DNA from: Castanea sativa
Lineage: Eukaryota; Streptophyta; Magnoliopsida; Fagales; Fagaceae
Direction of reading: 5' to 3'
Assembly (NCBI RefSeq): GCF_040712315.1
Contig: NC_134017.1
Span: forward strand, 19,870,001 to 19,934,000
DNA: 64,000 nt
Both the position numbers and the translations under genes were made by a program. The notes under the pieces are model-generated. The model did not search any database and was not told where the DNA came from. It saw nothing but the letters and a program-made list of their open reading frames with translations. This document shows positions 11,700-23,624 of this stretch, one piece after another. Within the stretch, counting starts at the first letter, position 1; every line of letters begins with the position of its first letter.

Positions 11700-12620
11700 G
11701 GGCTTTATTATTGTCTTCTTATTAGAGTGTGGCCTCTATCTCTTGCTTGGGCGGACTTCCACAACACCGAAAGCCTTTGGGCTCTATTTCAAGGGTCCAT
11801 CGTCGAGTCTCGACTTGGCTACCTCATATTCTATTTGAGAACATCAAAATTTTCCCCTCAATACATAGACAACACAAGAACAATTGTTCAAGCACTTGGT
11901 CTCACAATCCTTACGGGTCATGTTGTCACCTTCATTAAACTTTAGGCATTAGCTGCCATCGATCACCTTTGGTTGGAGAGAGCAATAGGATCCTCATCAC
12001 AACTAATTATTCAACAGAACAGTCCTTAGTACAAAAGGTCAAAAACTGTATCATTGGTCAAAAAATATATAAGATAAGGGATGGAATAAAGCTTTATTAT
12101 TATTATTATTATTTTTAAAAAAAGGGCTCTCTTAGTATATCTTCTTAAAAAAAAAAAAAAAAAAAAACCCTAGAAATTATATGCAGTTAGAGCATCCACA
12201 GCAGTGGTGCTAAAAAGTTAGCTCCACCTATAGCAGTTTGGATGCTAAGTTAAATTAATTCCATTGACTCTTTCACTCGGAAGGGTTGGTCTTCGCTGAA
12301 TATTAAAAAAAAATAACATTTTTGGGCTTGATTATTATTATTATTATTTTTTGAGAAAAGGGCTGGATTAAACATGAATATAAAAAGATGTAAACTCTAT
12401 TAATAGTCCATGAGATTCTTTTCTTTCTTTTTGAGAAGCCATGAGGTTCTATTTGATTCCCCCCAAAAAAAGGTAAAAAGTTACTTGATATCCCAGTAAT
12501 TCCCTTCTAAAAAAAATCTCAGTAATCTCTAAAAGGAATTGTTAATTATAGCTGCAAAATTGATTTTGCCAGCGTCCACTTCAAATCATGGATGCTTTGT
12601 TGGCTTGTAGCGCTTTCTTC
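11700..12620. other. Intergenic, with a possible MITE end near 12190-12260
   Basis: Mostly AT-rich DNA. At 12190-12240 the phrase AGAGCATCCACAGCAGTGG followed by TGCTAAA resembles the end of a common plant MITE that I recall by sequence, but no opposite end could be paired with it. No gene seen. Confidence 0.35.
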
Positions 12621-12624
12621 CTTA

Positions 12625-13362
12625 CCTTTAACAATAGTCAATAGATTTAGGCCAGATTCCCAGCCTTTCAGAAAATCTTATTACATTACTCAGGTCCTCC
12701 ATGGGCTTTTCACATTAGTGTCCAATCCACCCGTAAATAGGTAAATAACCTGGCCTTTTAACAGATGGTTCTAATGGGTAAGTAAAAATTAAATTTGCAA
12801 AGTGAATAATGTCAATGTGAATTTTAACTATAGTTACATTTGCAAAGTTGCTAAAATAATTTTGTAAATTTACACAAATAAATTCATTTCGCATATAGTT
12901 TTTTTTTTTTTGGTTTCTTTATGTATTCCAGGCTAAAAGAAGGCAATGGATGGTAATTTTTTTATGTAAAAAAATAAAAAATTAAAAAAAAATTAATATT
13001 TTCTTGTAATGTAGTGTAAAATAGAAAATTTGATGTGAGGTATTTTGATAAGTAAATATGTAAAATAGAAAAAGTAAATTTTTATATTAAAATAAACCTA
13101 ATTTCTTGCGCCAGGCTTGCAGAGCCATCTATTAAAAGGGCAGGTTATTTACCTATTTATGGGTGCATTGGACGCTAATGTACGTATTTGGATAAGTTGA
13201 TTGTCCTTAGAAAAAGAAAAAGAAAAAGAAAAAGAAAAAGGTATTTGGATAAGTTTTGCCACCCCATAAAACGTGAAAAGCCCATTGGAGCACTTGAGCA
13301 ATGTAAGATTTTGTGAAAGGCTGAGAATCTTGACTAAATCTATTGACTATTGCTGAAGGAAA
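12625..13362. mobile_element. Non-autonomous element with about 150-bp terminal inverted repeats
   Basis: The left arm (about 12632-12775, starting CAATAGTCAATAGATTTAGG) is the reverse complement of the right arm (about 13125-13358, ending CTAAATCTATTGACTATTGC). Shared blocks include CAGCCTTTCA, TGGGCTTTTCAC, GTCCAAT.CACCC and TAGGTAAATAACCTG. The roughly 350-bp centre is AT-rich and non-coding. Long TIRs of this size fit a Mutator-like or fold-back element. I could not define a clean 9-bp target duplication. The right arm is longer because it contains a small insertion (see 13184-13255). Confidence 0.8.
13184..13255. mobile_element. 42-bp A-rich insertion flanked by a 15-bp direct repeat
   Basis: GTATTTGGATAAGTT occurs at 13184-13198 and again at 13241-13255. 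Between them are GATTGTCCTTAG and five AAAAAG units. The opposite arm of the inverted repeat lacks this insert. A 15-bp duplication with an A-rich 3' end is the footprint expected of LINE-type target-primed integration, here of a tiny insert. A slippage-expanded duplication is the alternative. Confidence 0.6.
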
Positions 13363-13367
13363 CATAC

Positions 13368-14262
13368 TGTTGGATTATAGATGGGCCGGTTAACTAATTC
13401 AATTATCCAAGTTGTTTAATTAGCTCAAATTATATGCAAATCGTGGAGGCACTAATAAATTATTAAATAAACTAATATGCAGTAGAAAAAAAAATAACAC
13501 GGTCATTTATTGACGAATGGGGAAAACATATTGTAATGCAAAATCCCCACAGGGTAAATTTAGGTCACCACTCCTAAGAATCTACTAATCAAGAATTAAG
13601 CAGTTACAAGTATAAGGAATCTTACCACTACTGTGGACTATCCTAAAATACCAATCTACAGTTGAACCTTTACACCAATTTCTAATTGAACTTGATTTTG
13701 TAGAAGACTTCTTCGTGTGCACAGATCCTAGTATGTGATTAATTCCAAGCAATTGAAAGATTGTTGTTGGCTGCAAAGTTTTTCACTTCAAAGTACGTTA
13801 AAGATCTAGAAGCACTTGGTTACAAAACTCTAAGGCGCGCAAAACGTAGTAGCTTCTCAGAGAGTGTATAAATTCTCTAATTGTGCCTCTATATCTTTGA
13901 TGTCTTTAAAATAAGCCTTTTGTATGGTCTAGGGTTGTAGAAAGAGAAACCCTAATCATCCAAGTCATCATGGAATTTCAGTTCTGAGATTTTTGAAATT
14001 GTAGGTCTTGATAGATCAAGCTTGTGTCAAGCTTCTTCATTAAACCTCGATAGATGCTAATGTTGAGACTAGTGTCGAGCTTTACTGAATAAGCTTTTCT
14101 TCACTTGTTTCTTAGACCAATCTTCATGTCTATAATGATATCACTTGTGCTGAGTGTGCAACGCACTTCTTGAAACATTAAACCAACTTAAATATACCAA
14201 ATTACAAGCAAAGTGCGTTTTGTCCAAGGATAAGTCAATACATAGAAAATATGACCCTAACA
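13368..14262 (-). mobile_element. Copia-type solo LTR (same family as 56213-57215)
   Basis: Read on the minus strand the segment begins TGTTAGGGTCATATT and ends with CA (TGTTGG on the plus strand at 13368). Landmarks match the LTR at 56.2-57.2 kb: AAGTGCGTTTTGTC near 14210, and AATGGGGAAAACATAT then CTCCTAAGAATCTACTA near 13515-13590. Flanks are CATAC (13363-13367) and CATAT (14263-14267), a 4-of-5 target-site duplication. No internal region follows, so it reads as a solo LTR. It lies directly beside the long-TIR element. Confidence 0.7.
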
Positions 14263-14399
14263 CATATAATCACTGGAGTAATAATTGATCAATGACTTTA
14301 TTATATGAACACACACACACACACACAAACACATTTATAGAAATAAATTGTGCTTGCTTGAAATGCAATGTGTATGTACTATGTCCCTACAATTCTATT

Positions 14400-14940
14400 T
14401 ATGTTTTCTATTGATCCTTTTCAACCCACAAATTCTAGTCATCCCAAAGTCAGATATTTTCAAATTCATCTCCTCATCAAGTAAAATGTTGCTTGCTTAT
14501 AAGTCTCGGTGAATTACTTTGAGTCTTAAATATTTGTGGAGATAAACAAGTCCTTGATCAATGATATCAAGGATATTGAAGAGTTTTTTTCCAATTTAAT
14601 AAATAATTTCTAGTAGAATCTAACTCATAGTATAAAATAATATTTAGCAAATGATAAAGATTCATCGACTTCATATAAAAGAAAAAAGAAATACATAAGC
14701 AAGTTTTTCTTGATAATGAACAAATGTCTTACCAAAAGGATGAACTCTAAGATGTTGTTTGGCATGTACTCGTAGATAAGTATTTATTTTCTCTTCTTGA
14801 ATGCATACACTTAAAACCCTGATGAGATTAGCGTATTGGAGTTTGACAATAACTTCATTAGAGAACTCTAGCAATTATTGTCAAGAACTTCTCAAAAGTC
14901 TCTTTATAGCTATTTCTTTTCTAGAATACCATATACCCTG
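14400..14940 (-). pseudogene. G-type lectin S-receptor-like kinase pseudogene (copy 2)
   Basis: Two kinase exons remain. About 14935-14730 corresponds to exon 4 (IAIKRL, EFSNEVIVKLQYANLIRVL), with stops in the SSRQGL region. About 14620-14420 corresponds to exon 5, with VIHRDL, then a stop in place of the following lysine, then ASNILLDEEMNLKISDFG. There is no G-loop exon, transmembrane segment or ectodomain. The order and strand match the intact gene at 20.4 kb, so this is a decayed family member. Confidence 0.85.
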
Positions 14941-15219
14941 AAATAGTATTGTGCTAGTAATAGTTTACTCACATGATCTTAATTGTGACTCTATTTGCAT
15001 GATTTAATTTTCTCTCAAGATTATACCTTGTCCTTGGAGGTTAACGCAAGTGTTAATTTATTGAGAAAGAGAATTGTAATAAAAAAAATTTCTTTCGAAA
15101 AATCAACAAACAATTTGCTGAAACAAAACAAACATGCTAACATTAATTTAGAGATTTCACATATTGCATAAAATTAGGGTTTTGTCATTTTGATCCTTAC
15201 CCTATATCAAAGCAATGGG

Positions 15220-15223
<4 letters not shown>

Positions 15224-15274
<51 letters not shown>
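15224..15274. repeat. (GA)n microsatellite
   Basis: About 25 uninterrupted GA units. Confidence 0.95.
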
Positions 15275-15279
<5 letters not shown>

Positions 15280-15793
15280 CCATTAAAATAAAATAAATGA
15301 GTCGAATTAACACGGATCCAAACCCATAGGAAAATACCCTATTTGAATTAACTATTCGAATTAAAGGACTCATCATAAAGGGGTCATTCCAAAGAATAGA
15401 CTTGGACCCAGTAACCTAAGCCGAACTATGTGCTTGCTATGCTTGCTTTGTGCCACCTCATGTGGGTTTTCTTACTTTTGTGTGCATTTTTGCATCCTTG
15501 TTTAGGTGTTCATGTATATGTCTTTGTGTGCTTGTTTGTGTCATCAAGCATAGTTCCTACCCACAATCTCGTGCAGTTCACACTCGTCTTTGTACATGAG
15601 ATCCCGAGTCCCTTTTAGGAACTTTGCTTGATGGCACATGTGTCGTCCATACTCCAATACAATGGCATTACCCACACCAAATTCAAACCTAAATTTGTCC
15701 TTCTAAGACACCCTTTCTTGTTTGTTTGTTTGATAACATGCTTGTTTGCTCATTTGGATGCTTCCTTTCCTTTGCTTGCTTGCCTTGTTTTTT

Positions 15794-16848
15794 TGTGAAA
15801 GCTCGGATTTGTGTTAAAACACAAAAACTTGTTCAGACCCCGAAATAAAAATTACAGCTGGATTACTTTTACTCTAACTTAGACTAAGTGCAGAACAAAA
15901 GTAAATAAGTGCAATGAACCGATAACTCTACCCTAAGTCATATTCATCTATTATCAACAATAAAATGAAAGCTTAAAGAGTAGAGAAGAAAGATGCAAAT
16001 ACAAGATAACACCGAGACGTGTTATCGAAGAGAAAATCGAAGAACTTGATGAAAAACCTCTTCGCGACCCTCTAAGTTGAAATTGATCCACTAGATAATA
16101 AAGTTGGAGTACACAAATAACAAAAGACCATTCAAGCCTAGTCTACCCCATGTACTTGAGCCCTCCAAGCTCCTGCTGCCAACTAACTTCTCAGAGCCTT
16201 GTCTTCTTGAACTTTCCAAATCCTGCAATTCAGCCCAATTGCATCCACCAACGAATGGCTCTTTCCAATACTTCCTAGCAGCACCAAAATCTCACTTTAC
16301 ACACAATATGGGTGTGGTAAGTGTTTGGGCTAGCAACCTCTCAAAGATCTAGAGATGGAGAGGTAGGAGTTGAGAAAAACCACAAGGAAATATGTAGATG
16401 ATTGTGGGTATAAGAATCTCTAACTCTCAAGTGAATTTTCTAGGGTCTTCTCTTTGAAAAACACTCCTTATAATTTATGGGTAATGGGGGTATATACAGT
16501 GTGGGTAAAGACTTAGTAAAGGAAAACACAAATTTTTGCCAAATAGATACTTTCCTGGGTCCTTCACGGGTTAGCCCTTCCCACAAGACAGTTGCAAAAA
16601 TGACAGCCTAGCACGACTCTTCATCTTCTAGTCATGTGCTCTACACGTGGCTCTTTCACAGGTTATTTCTCACGCTAGTTGCAAAATCCACTTGTTCAAC
16701 TTTTGAAGCTTGATTCTTCACCAATCTCTCACACTCATCTCTTACAATTAAACCTGCATATATACAAGGAAAATGATTGAAGAAATTACAATCAAATTTG
16801 GCATGGAATTAAAGCCAACACAATATAGTTAGAAATCACGACTTTACA
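15794..16848 (-). mobile_element. Copia-type LTR, minus strand
   Basis: Read on the minus strand it starts TGTAAAGTCGTGATTTC and ends GAGCTTTCACA, with TG...CA termini, 1055 bp. It aligns along its length with the LTR at 50198-51193: AAAGATGCAAATACAAGATAACACC at 15990 versus AAAGATGCAAGCACAAGATAACACC at 50392, and the TTGGCTTTAATT block near the start. No internal region is attached, so it may be a solo LTR. The 5-bp flanks do not match, so no target duplication can be claimed. Confidence 0.7.
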
Positions 16849-17135
16849 ATTTGCTTAGTGCTCTCTATACTTGTTTCTTTGTTTGTTTGTTGACTTTACA
16901 ATATATGCTGGCTTTGGGTTTTCTTTGTTTGTTGCATGTACATGCTTGGAGCGCGGGCATAACTTCCAAAACGTAAGCTAAAAAAGGCAAAATGTAAGCA
17001 AAAAGAGCAAGCCCAAAAAAGTGCAACGATTAGTAGATTAGGAGGCTTAGCCTCTCTGTGTGATTTTTTCTCTCTCTCTCTCTTAGCCTTTTTCTATAGA
17101 ACCATGTCTATAGATTTCTAGACTAGGGCTTTCTT

Positions 17136-17370
17136 TCATTGTACCTTGCTTGGGCCACATTCTTAGGGTATGACTATGTCTAATCTTTACATTTCTTGTA
17201 CCTTGCTTAGGCCATACCCTTTGGATGTAGGTAATGTCTAATTTACCTTTCCTGTACCTTGCTTGAGCCGTGTTCCTTGGGTATGGTGATGTTTAACCTT
17301 TACTTTTCTTGTCCCTAACTTGGGTCATATCCTTGGAGCGTTGGCAATGTCTAGTTTATTTTCTTGAACT
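17136..17370. repeat. About 57-bp tandem repeat, four copies
   Basis: Units starting near 17141, 17198, 17254 and 17311 share TTCTTGTACCTTGCTTGGGC, then CATA.CCTT..G and .AATGTCTAAT.TTTAC. The last copy is the most diverged. Located in the T-rich retroelement region. Confidence 0.8.
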
Positions 17371-17387
17371 GTGTGCTTTCTTTGTGG

Positions 17388-17418
<31 letters not shown>

Positions 17419-18429
17419 GTTTTCTTGTTTAGAGAGATGGTCATGCACTTTGTATGATGGACTCATGCTCTTGACCTTGGAGTGTGGGTGTGCATTCAAG
17501 ACTTTTGTTGTAGATACATATTCATGCTATATTGTGTGTATGATCATTGTGGTGTGATTGTTTCAATCCATGTCAACTAGTGACATTGGTTTCCCCATGT
17601 ATGTTACATGCATAAATGTGTGTAATGCCCTAATGAGCCTCGACTTGCCTTAGTATGAACATACTGATGCATGTTGTATATACATGTACAAACACTGTCG
17701 GTGTTCCATAGCACACCAAACGTGAAATTTAGCCGGATTTTCCCCGTGAAAATGGGGTATCCTTTTGCCATATTCTTACAGCAAAAGCTTGATGAGAATA
17801 GTATTTTGTGTGTTATGACACTCCTGACTCGAAAGTGTTGTCAGATTTCTACCACAAAAATAAGGCGAAATGCTAATGGATTTTTGTCGTGGAAATTTGG
17901 CAACAATTCCAAATGTGCTAGCAAAGCATTGATAAATGCCACACCCCTTTCCAAAATCAAAACTCAAAGTCCAATTCTTCTAAAGCCCCAAAAGTTAATG
18001 CCAATAGCTTTTTTTTAACTACCAATGTCCAAAATTAAGATTTTACCAAAACAAATGACTATTTTTGGACAAGCGTTGTGGGGTGCCTAACACTTTCCCC
18101 ACATGTAACTAGACTTTCGAACTCAAGAATCAAGATTTTTACCATTTGTATTAGATTAGGAAAAACGACTATTTTTCTTAGCCTAGAACTTGTAGTAAAA
18201 TCAAATAGAATTAGGTGACTAGTCACATCTTAGAAAAAAAACCCAATGATTGGTGGCAACTTCACTACCTTTGGAATAATAGATTAAAATTGACTCAATT
18301 CAGTCACACACCAGAGGTTACCCTTTTTCTAACCCTCTTTTACAGCACCCGAGCTGTGTTGAGGTGCGAGTGTCACCGTGGTGGGTGATCGACCGCCGTG
18401 AGGCATCGACAATTGAAAAAAAAAAAAAG

Positions 18430-19250
18430 GAACAAAATTAGAAAAAGTTTAAGTCAAGTCAATAGCCTCATACAGGTATTAACCAATCCTACTATTGCAT
18501 ATTGAGATCCCTAAGGATCCCACATCCAATCTCTCTTTGGGGTTAATTAAGGTGTTAGAAATAAAAGATAACCATTTGAACTACCGTGTGGTAGACATTT
18601 TTGTTCTATTTAGAATCCATAATTGTGTGGTATAAGGATTTTTGAATGAAAATATTATTTTGCTATTTCTTTTGCAAATTATCAAGAATATCAAACATGT
18701 AAAATAGAGGATGGATTTTTTATTCTGGTAGAAAGTCACTAGAAAAAAAAAAAAAAAAAAAAAACGTGTCTCAAGAAAAAAAATCCTTAAATTCACTAGG
18801 AAATTTCCTAGGAATTTACCAGACAAATAAAGGGGAAAAGACCATGAATTTTTATTAAACTGAAATCTATTGAACTTGATTGACTAGAGAAAGATGTTAA
18901 AAGAAAAACATGACTCTAATTTGAATAGAAAAACATTAATAAACGCATTTAAAATCATGAAAATGATAACCCTAAATTTAAAATTTTAAAAATTACATAA
19001 AAAATACTAAACGTGTGGACCCATAAGTGGGGTCTTGAGTCAATTTATCTTGACGACATATGAAGTAGACGCTTTTGAAATAGTAACAGGAAAGAACACG
19101 AGAGCACATTGTGGACCAACAAAATTCTAAGGGAATACAGCGTTCAATCAAAGAATAATAGGTCTTTCTCTTCACCGGCCCCCAAAGCAGGTAACTCTTT
19201 TAAAAGGATTACAATTAAAATTAAAATTGATAATTGTATATTTGTATCAT
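18430..19250. repeat. Segmental duplication, copy A (pairs with 58880-59970)
   Basis: Colinear similarity to 58880-59970, including AAGTC.A.TCAATAGCCTC, AGGTATTAACCAATC, TTTTTGTTCTATTTGGAATC, GACTCTAATTTGA and CTCTTTTAAAAGGATTAC. In the other copy this DNA lies about 360 bp beyond a kinase pseudogene exon. Here it is about 3.5 kb away from the equivalent kinase exons, with retroelement DNA between. This is ancient duplicated flank of the receptor-kinase family, not a gene. Confidence 0.75.
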
Positions 19251-19444
19251 TTGATTACTTCTTCTATTATTAATTATTATTTATTTATTTTTGATGAAAC
19301 AGAAATATGCACTCCCTAGTCAGTAAAGTATATTTTCAAAGATGATTCATAGCATTTGTATAATATTATTGATGATTAAGTTTTTTCACCACGAAATTAT
19401 AACCCGCACAATATGCAAATATACATTATTATTAACGTATATGG

Positions 19445-19448
<4 letters not shown>

Positions 19449-19494
<46 letters not shown>

Positions 19495-19495
19495 T
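19449..19495. repeat. (TTA)n microsatellite
   Basis: About 15 TTA/ATT triplets. Confidence 0.95.
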
Positions 19496-19519
19496 ATTTA
19501 ACATAATAAGAACTTAACT

Positions 19520-19865
19520 CAGGAAAACCTTTTTTTTATTTTTTGAGAAACCGGCCCTTTAGGCTAAATTAATTAAAAGAAGAAAAATTTGATAGTTAAC
19601 AGTTATACAAATTCGGAGGAACAGACTCCATCCAAGCCACCAAAGGATACGACAACCTAGTTCTCTTAGCCAAGACATCAGCTAAAGCATTACCTTGCCT
19701 ATACACATGAGAGAAAGAAAAGCTCTGAAAGGAGCTAGCAAACAACAAAATGTCTTGAATAATATTACCACATGATGAATGTAAAAAAAGTCTATTACTA
19801 TATGAAATCTTAAGGAAAACCTTAAGTTTAGTCGAATCAAGATCAATGATAGATCAACCGCCACA
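19520..19865 (-). pseudogene. 5'-truncated LINE (L1-type) RNase H / 3' end
   Basis: Minus-strand translation gives the C-terminus of the RNase H-like domain common in plant LINE-1 ORF2: FSHVYRQGNALADVLAKRTR, followed by LSYPLAWMESVPP. The conserved HVYRQGNALAD motif is typical of plant L1 elements. After a short 3' region the minus strand ends in an A-rich tail (T-run at 19530-19541 on the plus strand). The apurinic endonuclease and reverse transcriptase parts are absent, so this is a 5'-truncated dead copy. Confidence 0.8.
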
Positions 19866-20406
19866 TGTATTGTTTTATTTTATTTTAACTATATGAAATA
19901 ATCCTCTCTCCTTTTTTTTTTTTCCCTCCCCAATTAACCTATTATTTTTTCCCTTTACATAATACAATGCACAACGGAATATTGCATAATTAACCTCTTA
20001 CAATAGATAATAGATACTTTAGCAATCAATTTATCCCTTTGTGAATGGTTCATAGTTGGTTTCAATATTTAACGATACCTGTACCAACTATAGCGCAATA
20101 TCAAACATCTTTGACAGGACAAAGAACAAAGGAAATTTCTGTTCTCCAATTAAATTCATCGAAATTGATAAAATTAATTAGTGAAATTAGTGTAGTAATT
20201 AAACAATATAACCTTATTGTTGATACCCGATTTTGGTCGGGGGAGATCAAGCACACGTGAAGACGACAGGTGTTAGTGTTCCTCACACAGAAATCTAATT
20301 ACATGTAGCCCCTAATAAAAATTCTAATACATTTGAAATGTATAGAAAAATAAATGCTACTATGTCTATCCCTAGATAAACATACATTTGAAAATGATTA
20401 GTGCAT

Positions 20407-21726
20407 TTATCTAGGATCCATCCCTGAAATTGTAACGTCATTGATGGAAAAGCTTTCCTTCTTCATTTTGGCTACCATTGGCTCTTCTACGACTGTCTTC
20501 ATGAAAAATGCTGGTTGTTTAGGGGTAGGTAGTCGGATGGTTTCATTGAAAAGCATGCAAATAACATCTTGCATGGCGGGTCTATCTGCTGCGTTTTGTT
20601 GTACACACAAGAGACCAATTTGAATGCATCTCAATGCTTCATTTGAAGAGCATGATTCATTCAATGTTGTGTCAATTAGCTCTATACCTCTACCTTCATT
20701 CCACATTTGCCATGCCTAATAGAAGTTCAGTTAGACAAAATGCTTACAATCATGTAAGACCAGATTTCAAACAATTTACAAAGTTTTATTGTTTGGATTG
20801 CTTACATGCCCTATAAGATTGAGTGGTTGATCTGAATGGTAGAGGTTGTTATTCTTCTTGCCAGTCAAAATTTCTAATAGTAGGACTCCATAACTGAATA
20901 CATCAACTTTTGTTGAGATAATACCATTCATAGCATATTCCGGAGCCATATAGCCGCTGAAATGAGAAATGAAAAAAGAGCTTAATGTTTCTAAAAAGAG
21001 ATTTAAATTCACCCATAATTAAACTAAATTATGTTAGGTTGAAATGTATTCTTACAATGTTCCAATAGGTCTATTTGTCCTTTGTTCTGATTCCTTTAAA
21101 CCAAATTTTATAGCTAGGCCAAAATCAGATATTTTTGGATTCATCTCATCATCAAGTAAAATGTTGCTTGCTTTTAAGTCCCGGTGAATTACTTTAAGCC
21201 TTGAATATTTATGAAGATAAACAAGCCCTTGAGCAATGCCTTCAATGATGTTGATGCGTTTCTCCCAATTTAAATACCTCCTTTTTGTAGAGTCTGTTTC
21301 AAAGAATTATGTAATAAGTAAATAAGCAATTGATAAGCGATGACCTTATAAAAATGATAATAGCAATAATTACATATGCAATTATGCTAAACCTTGAGCA
21401 TACCAAAAAGGAAGAAATCTAAACTCTTGTTGGCCATGTATTCATAAATTAATATTTTTTCTTCTTCTTGAATACAAAACCCTAAAAGTGTCACGAGATT
21501 AGTGTGCTGGAGTTTGGCGATGAGTATAACTTCATTTTTGAGTTCCATCAAACCTTGTCGAGAATTTCTGGAAAGTCTTTTTATGGCAATTTCTTTCTCA
21601 TTGACCAATTTTCCCTGAAAATATTTCCCATTAGTTATATTTTAATGTGGTCTCAATTTACCTGTCAAAATTTTACCAAGCCCTTGGCTTGAGCTCAATC
21701 TTATTTCAAATTGTTCCAAAAAATGG

Positions 21727-21770
<44 letters not shown>

Positions 21771-23106
21771 AAGAAGAGAAGAGAAGGAAAGAAAGAGAAA
21801 GAAGCTTCATGATTTTACCTTATAAACTAGTCCAAAACCACCCATTCCTAGCCTATTTTCAGTTGAGAAATTGTTTGTAGCAGCTGTGATGCTTTCAAAG
21901 CTAAAGATTTTCAAATCAGTCGAAGTCATTGCATGTCCAAATTCTTGTACTAGCATATTTTGTTTCATCTTTTTCTTCCCTGATTAACATACATACTGTT
22001 ACTATATTTGTTCGAGTAAAATTAAGAGAAATATTGTTACTCATTGATCTTTAGTAATAAAATACCTTTAAAATATAGAGTAGGAGATTACCTTTTGCTT
22101 TGTATATTTTCCATAATATAGCGATGCAAAACAGGGTGATAATAGTTCCAACTTCCGCAACGATTAGCCATATCCACCACCTGCTTGCTGTAATATTGAC
22201 AATTTATACAATTCTAAACATGTTGTCTTCATATAAGCATGTAATGCATCAGTTAAATACATTTTTTAACAAGTAGACTTACGTACCTTTGGATTCAGGG
22301 CCGCATAACTCTCGCAAACCATCTGAACGATTACTTATAGAACTTGTATCTCTGCGCCAAATCTCACCCATGCCGGCGCGAGTGTCAAATGCATATCCAA
22401 AGTCAACCCAGGAACAATTGTTGTCACTGAAGTATGTTTTATTCTCATTTGAAATGAAGCCAAAATTAAAATACTTTTGGTTTGATAAACCATATGATGA
22501 CCAGTTGGAACGCCCATTGAACCAAGGCCCAGTACTACAATGGATGTTACCTAGCCACAAGATGACCAGTTGGTTACTATTGTTAAGAGTATAGGATCCA
22601 AAGTCAGGGACATCACGGTTTCTCTTTGGTGTCGTAGGCCAAGAATGCGTGTCAGTAGTGTTTGGCCGCAAATCTCGCTTCACAGACCCATTTGAATTCC
22701 CTTCGTACAGTACAAAATTGCCAGCATCCACTAGAATAGCACTAGTATTACTTTCACCTTGAACTGAACATAGTATCTTAGACTGATACCCAATGTATGA
22801 AATTCTCAAGTGCCCATACTCATCTATAGTAAGAACACTACACTTGTCAGCAATTGGAGTGCTTCGATTAGCATCCCAAACTGGCTTCTCATTGTTTCTG
22901 TTGTACCATATTCCTAGGTAAGCTATTCCTGCAAGCTTGAAGAATCGTATTATAAAGTTTTCATTAGCTGAAACTAGTTCATCCCCGTCTTTGAGCTCTT
23001 TCCCATGGACTAATTTATCAGCTAGCTTTGAATAAGATGGACCCAACAAAGGTAGCAAACAGGAAAACACAAGGAAAAGGTTTCGTGCTCTGCTCGCCAT
23101 TATCAA
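20407..23106 (-). CDS. G-type lectin S-receptor-like serine/threonine kinase, internally shortened ectodomain
   Basis: Seven exons with GT-AG borders join in frame: 23106-22287, 22187-22092, 21979-21819, 21614-21404, 21293-21056, 20956-20806, 20715-20407, giving about 661 residues. It is a plasma-membrane receptor kinase. Residues 1-26 are a signal peptide, followed by a B-lectin domain ([20 protein letters not shown]), a GPWFNGR motif, a single transmembrane segment (about 276-296) and a complete kinase: G-loop GMGGFG at about 350, Lys371, HRDLKASN at 466-473, DFG at 486-488, APE at 513-515. Family members usually have about 800-850 residues. Here the SLG, EGF-like and most of the PAN region are missing: the lectin part runs straight into a PAN tail in which NNCSC has become NNCSW. 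Frame is kept, so it may be expressed, but ligand binding is likely altered. The start at 23100 (MASRAR) is an alternative. Confidence 0.88.
21728..21768. repeat. Poly-A tract of about 41 bases in an intron
   Basis: On the plus strand an uninterrupted A run lies within intron 3 of the receptor kinase. On the transcribed strand it is a U run about 50 bases after the exon 3 donor. Confidence 0.9.
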
Positions 23107-23624
23107 AAAAGTCTTCGATCATGTAGGAATGGAGTTAGGATTCAAGAATAGTACATCTGTATTGGGGCCTTTTTCCTTTTGTATTCTGGCAACTGAAGTG
23201 TTACTTGAGAGAAAGCGTCAGGCTGACTGTGGCGGAAAAAATATCTCCTTGTCCTTTCTATGAGCGGACCTCTAAAAACGCGGGTCACACATTTTGGATA
23301 AGCAGCGTTATCTAACGTCTGCGTTCTTCTTCTTCTTCTTTTTTTTTTTTTTTTTTTAATCGTGAATATTGACTTTTTTTCGTACCCACAAACATCACCA
23401 TTTATGCCGCAAGTTGCTGTGTATTTTCTCTGCAAGAGACGGGAAGGCGAGGCTGACTAGTTTGCCAAGGAAATGTGAGATGATTAAGGATTTTGTCTTC
23501 TGCCAAAATTCCCACGCCAGCCAAGGAAAATTCTTGGGCATGGGCTTGGGCTTTACAACAAAATATTATGGACTTAAGCTTTGAACATACCCAACTAATT
23601 TTAAAACATACCCAACAACACATT

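Larger units (their letters stand above)
15300..18420. mobile_element. T-rich non-coding retroelement region, interrupted by a copia LTR
   Basis: The DNA at 15300-15793 and 16849-18420 is T/G-rich, full of CTTGCTT and GTTTGTT motifs, and has no coding domain. The part at 17690-17960 (AAATTTAGCCGGATTTTCCC, TCTACCACAAAAATAAGGCG and neighbours) recalls Ogre/Tat-type LTR or 3' internal sequence from memory. I infer an old gypsy remnant sitting between kinase copy 2 and its former upstream flank. Limits and class are uncertain. Confidence 0.4.

Noticed and set aside
15794..16848. Target-site duplication for the LTR at 15.8-16.8 kb
   Set aside because: Flanks are TTTTT on the left and ATTTG on the right; they do not match, so only the LTR itself is claimed.
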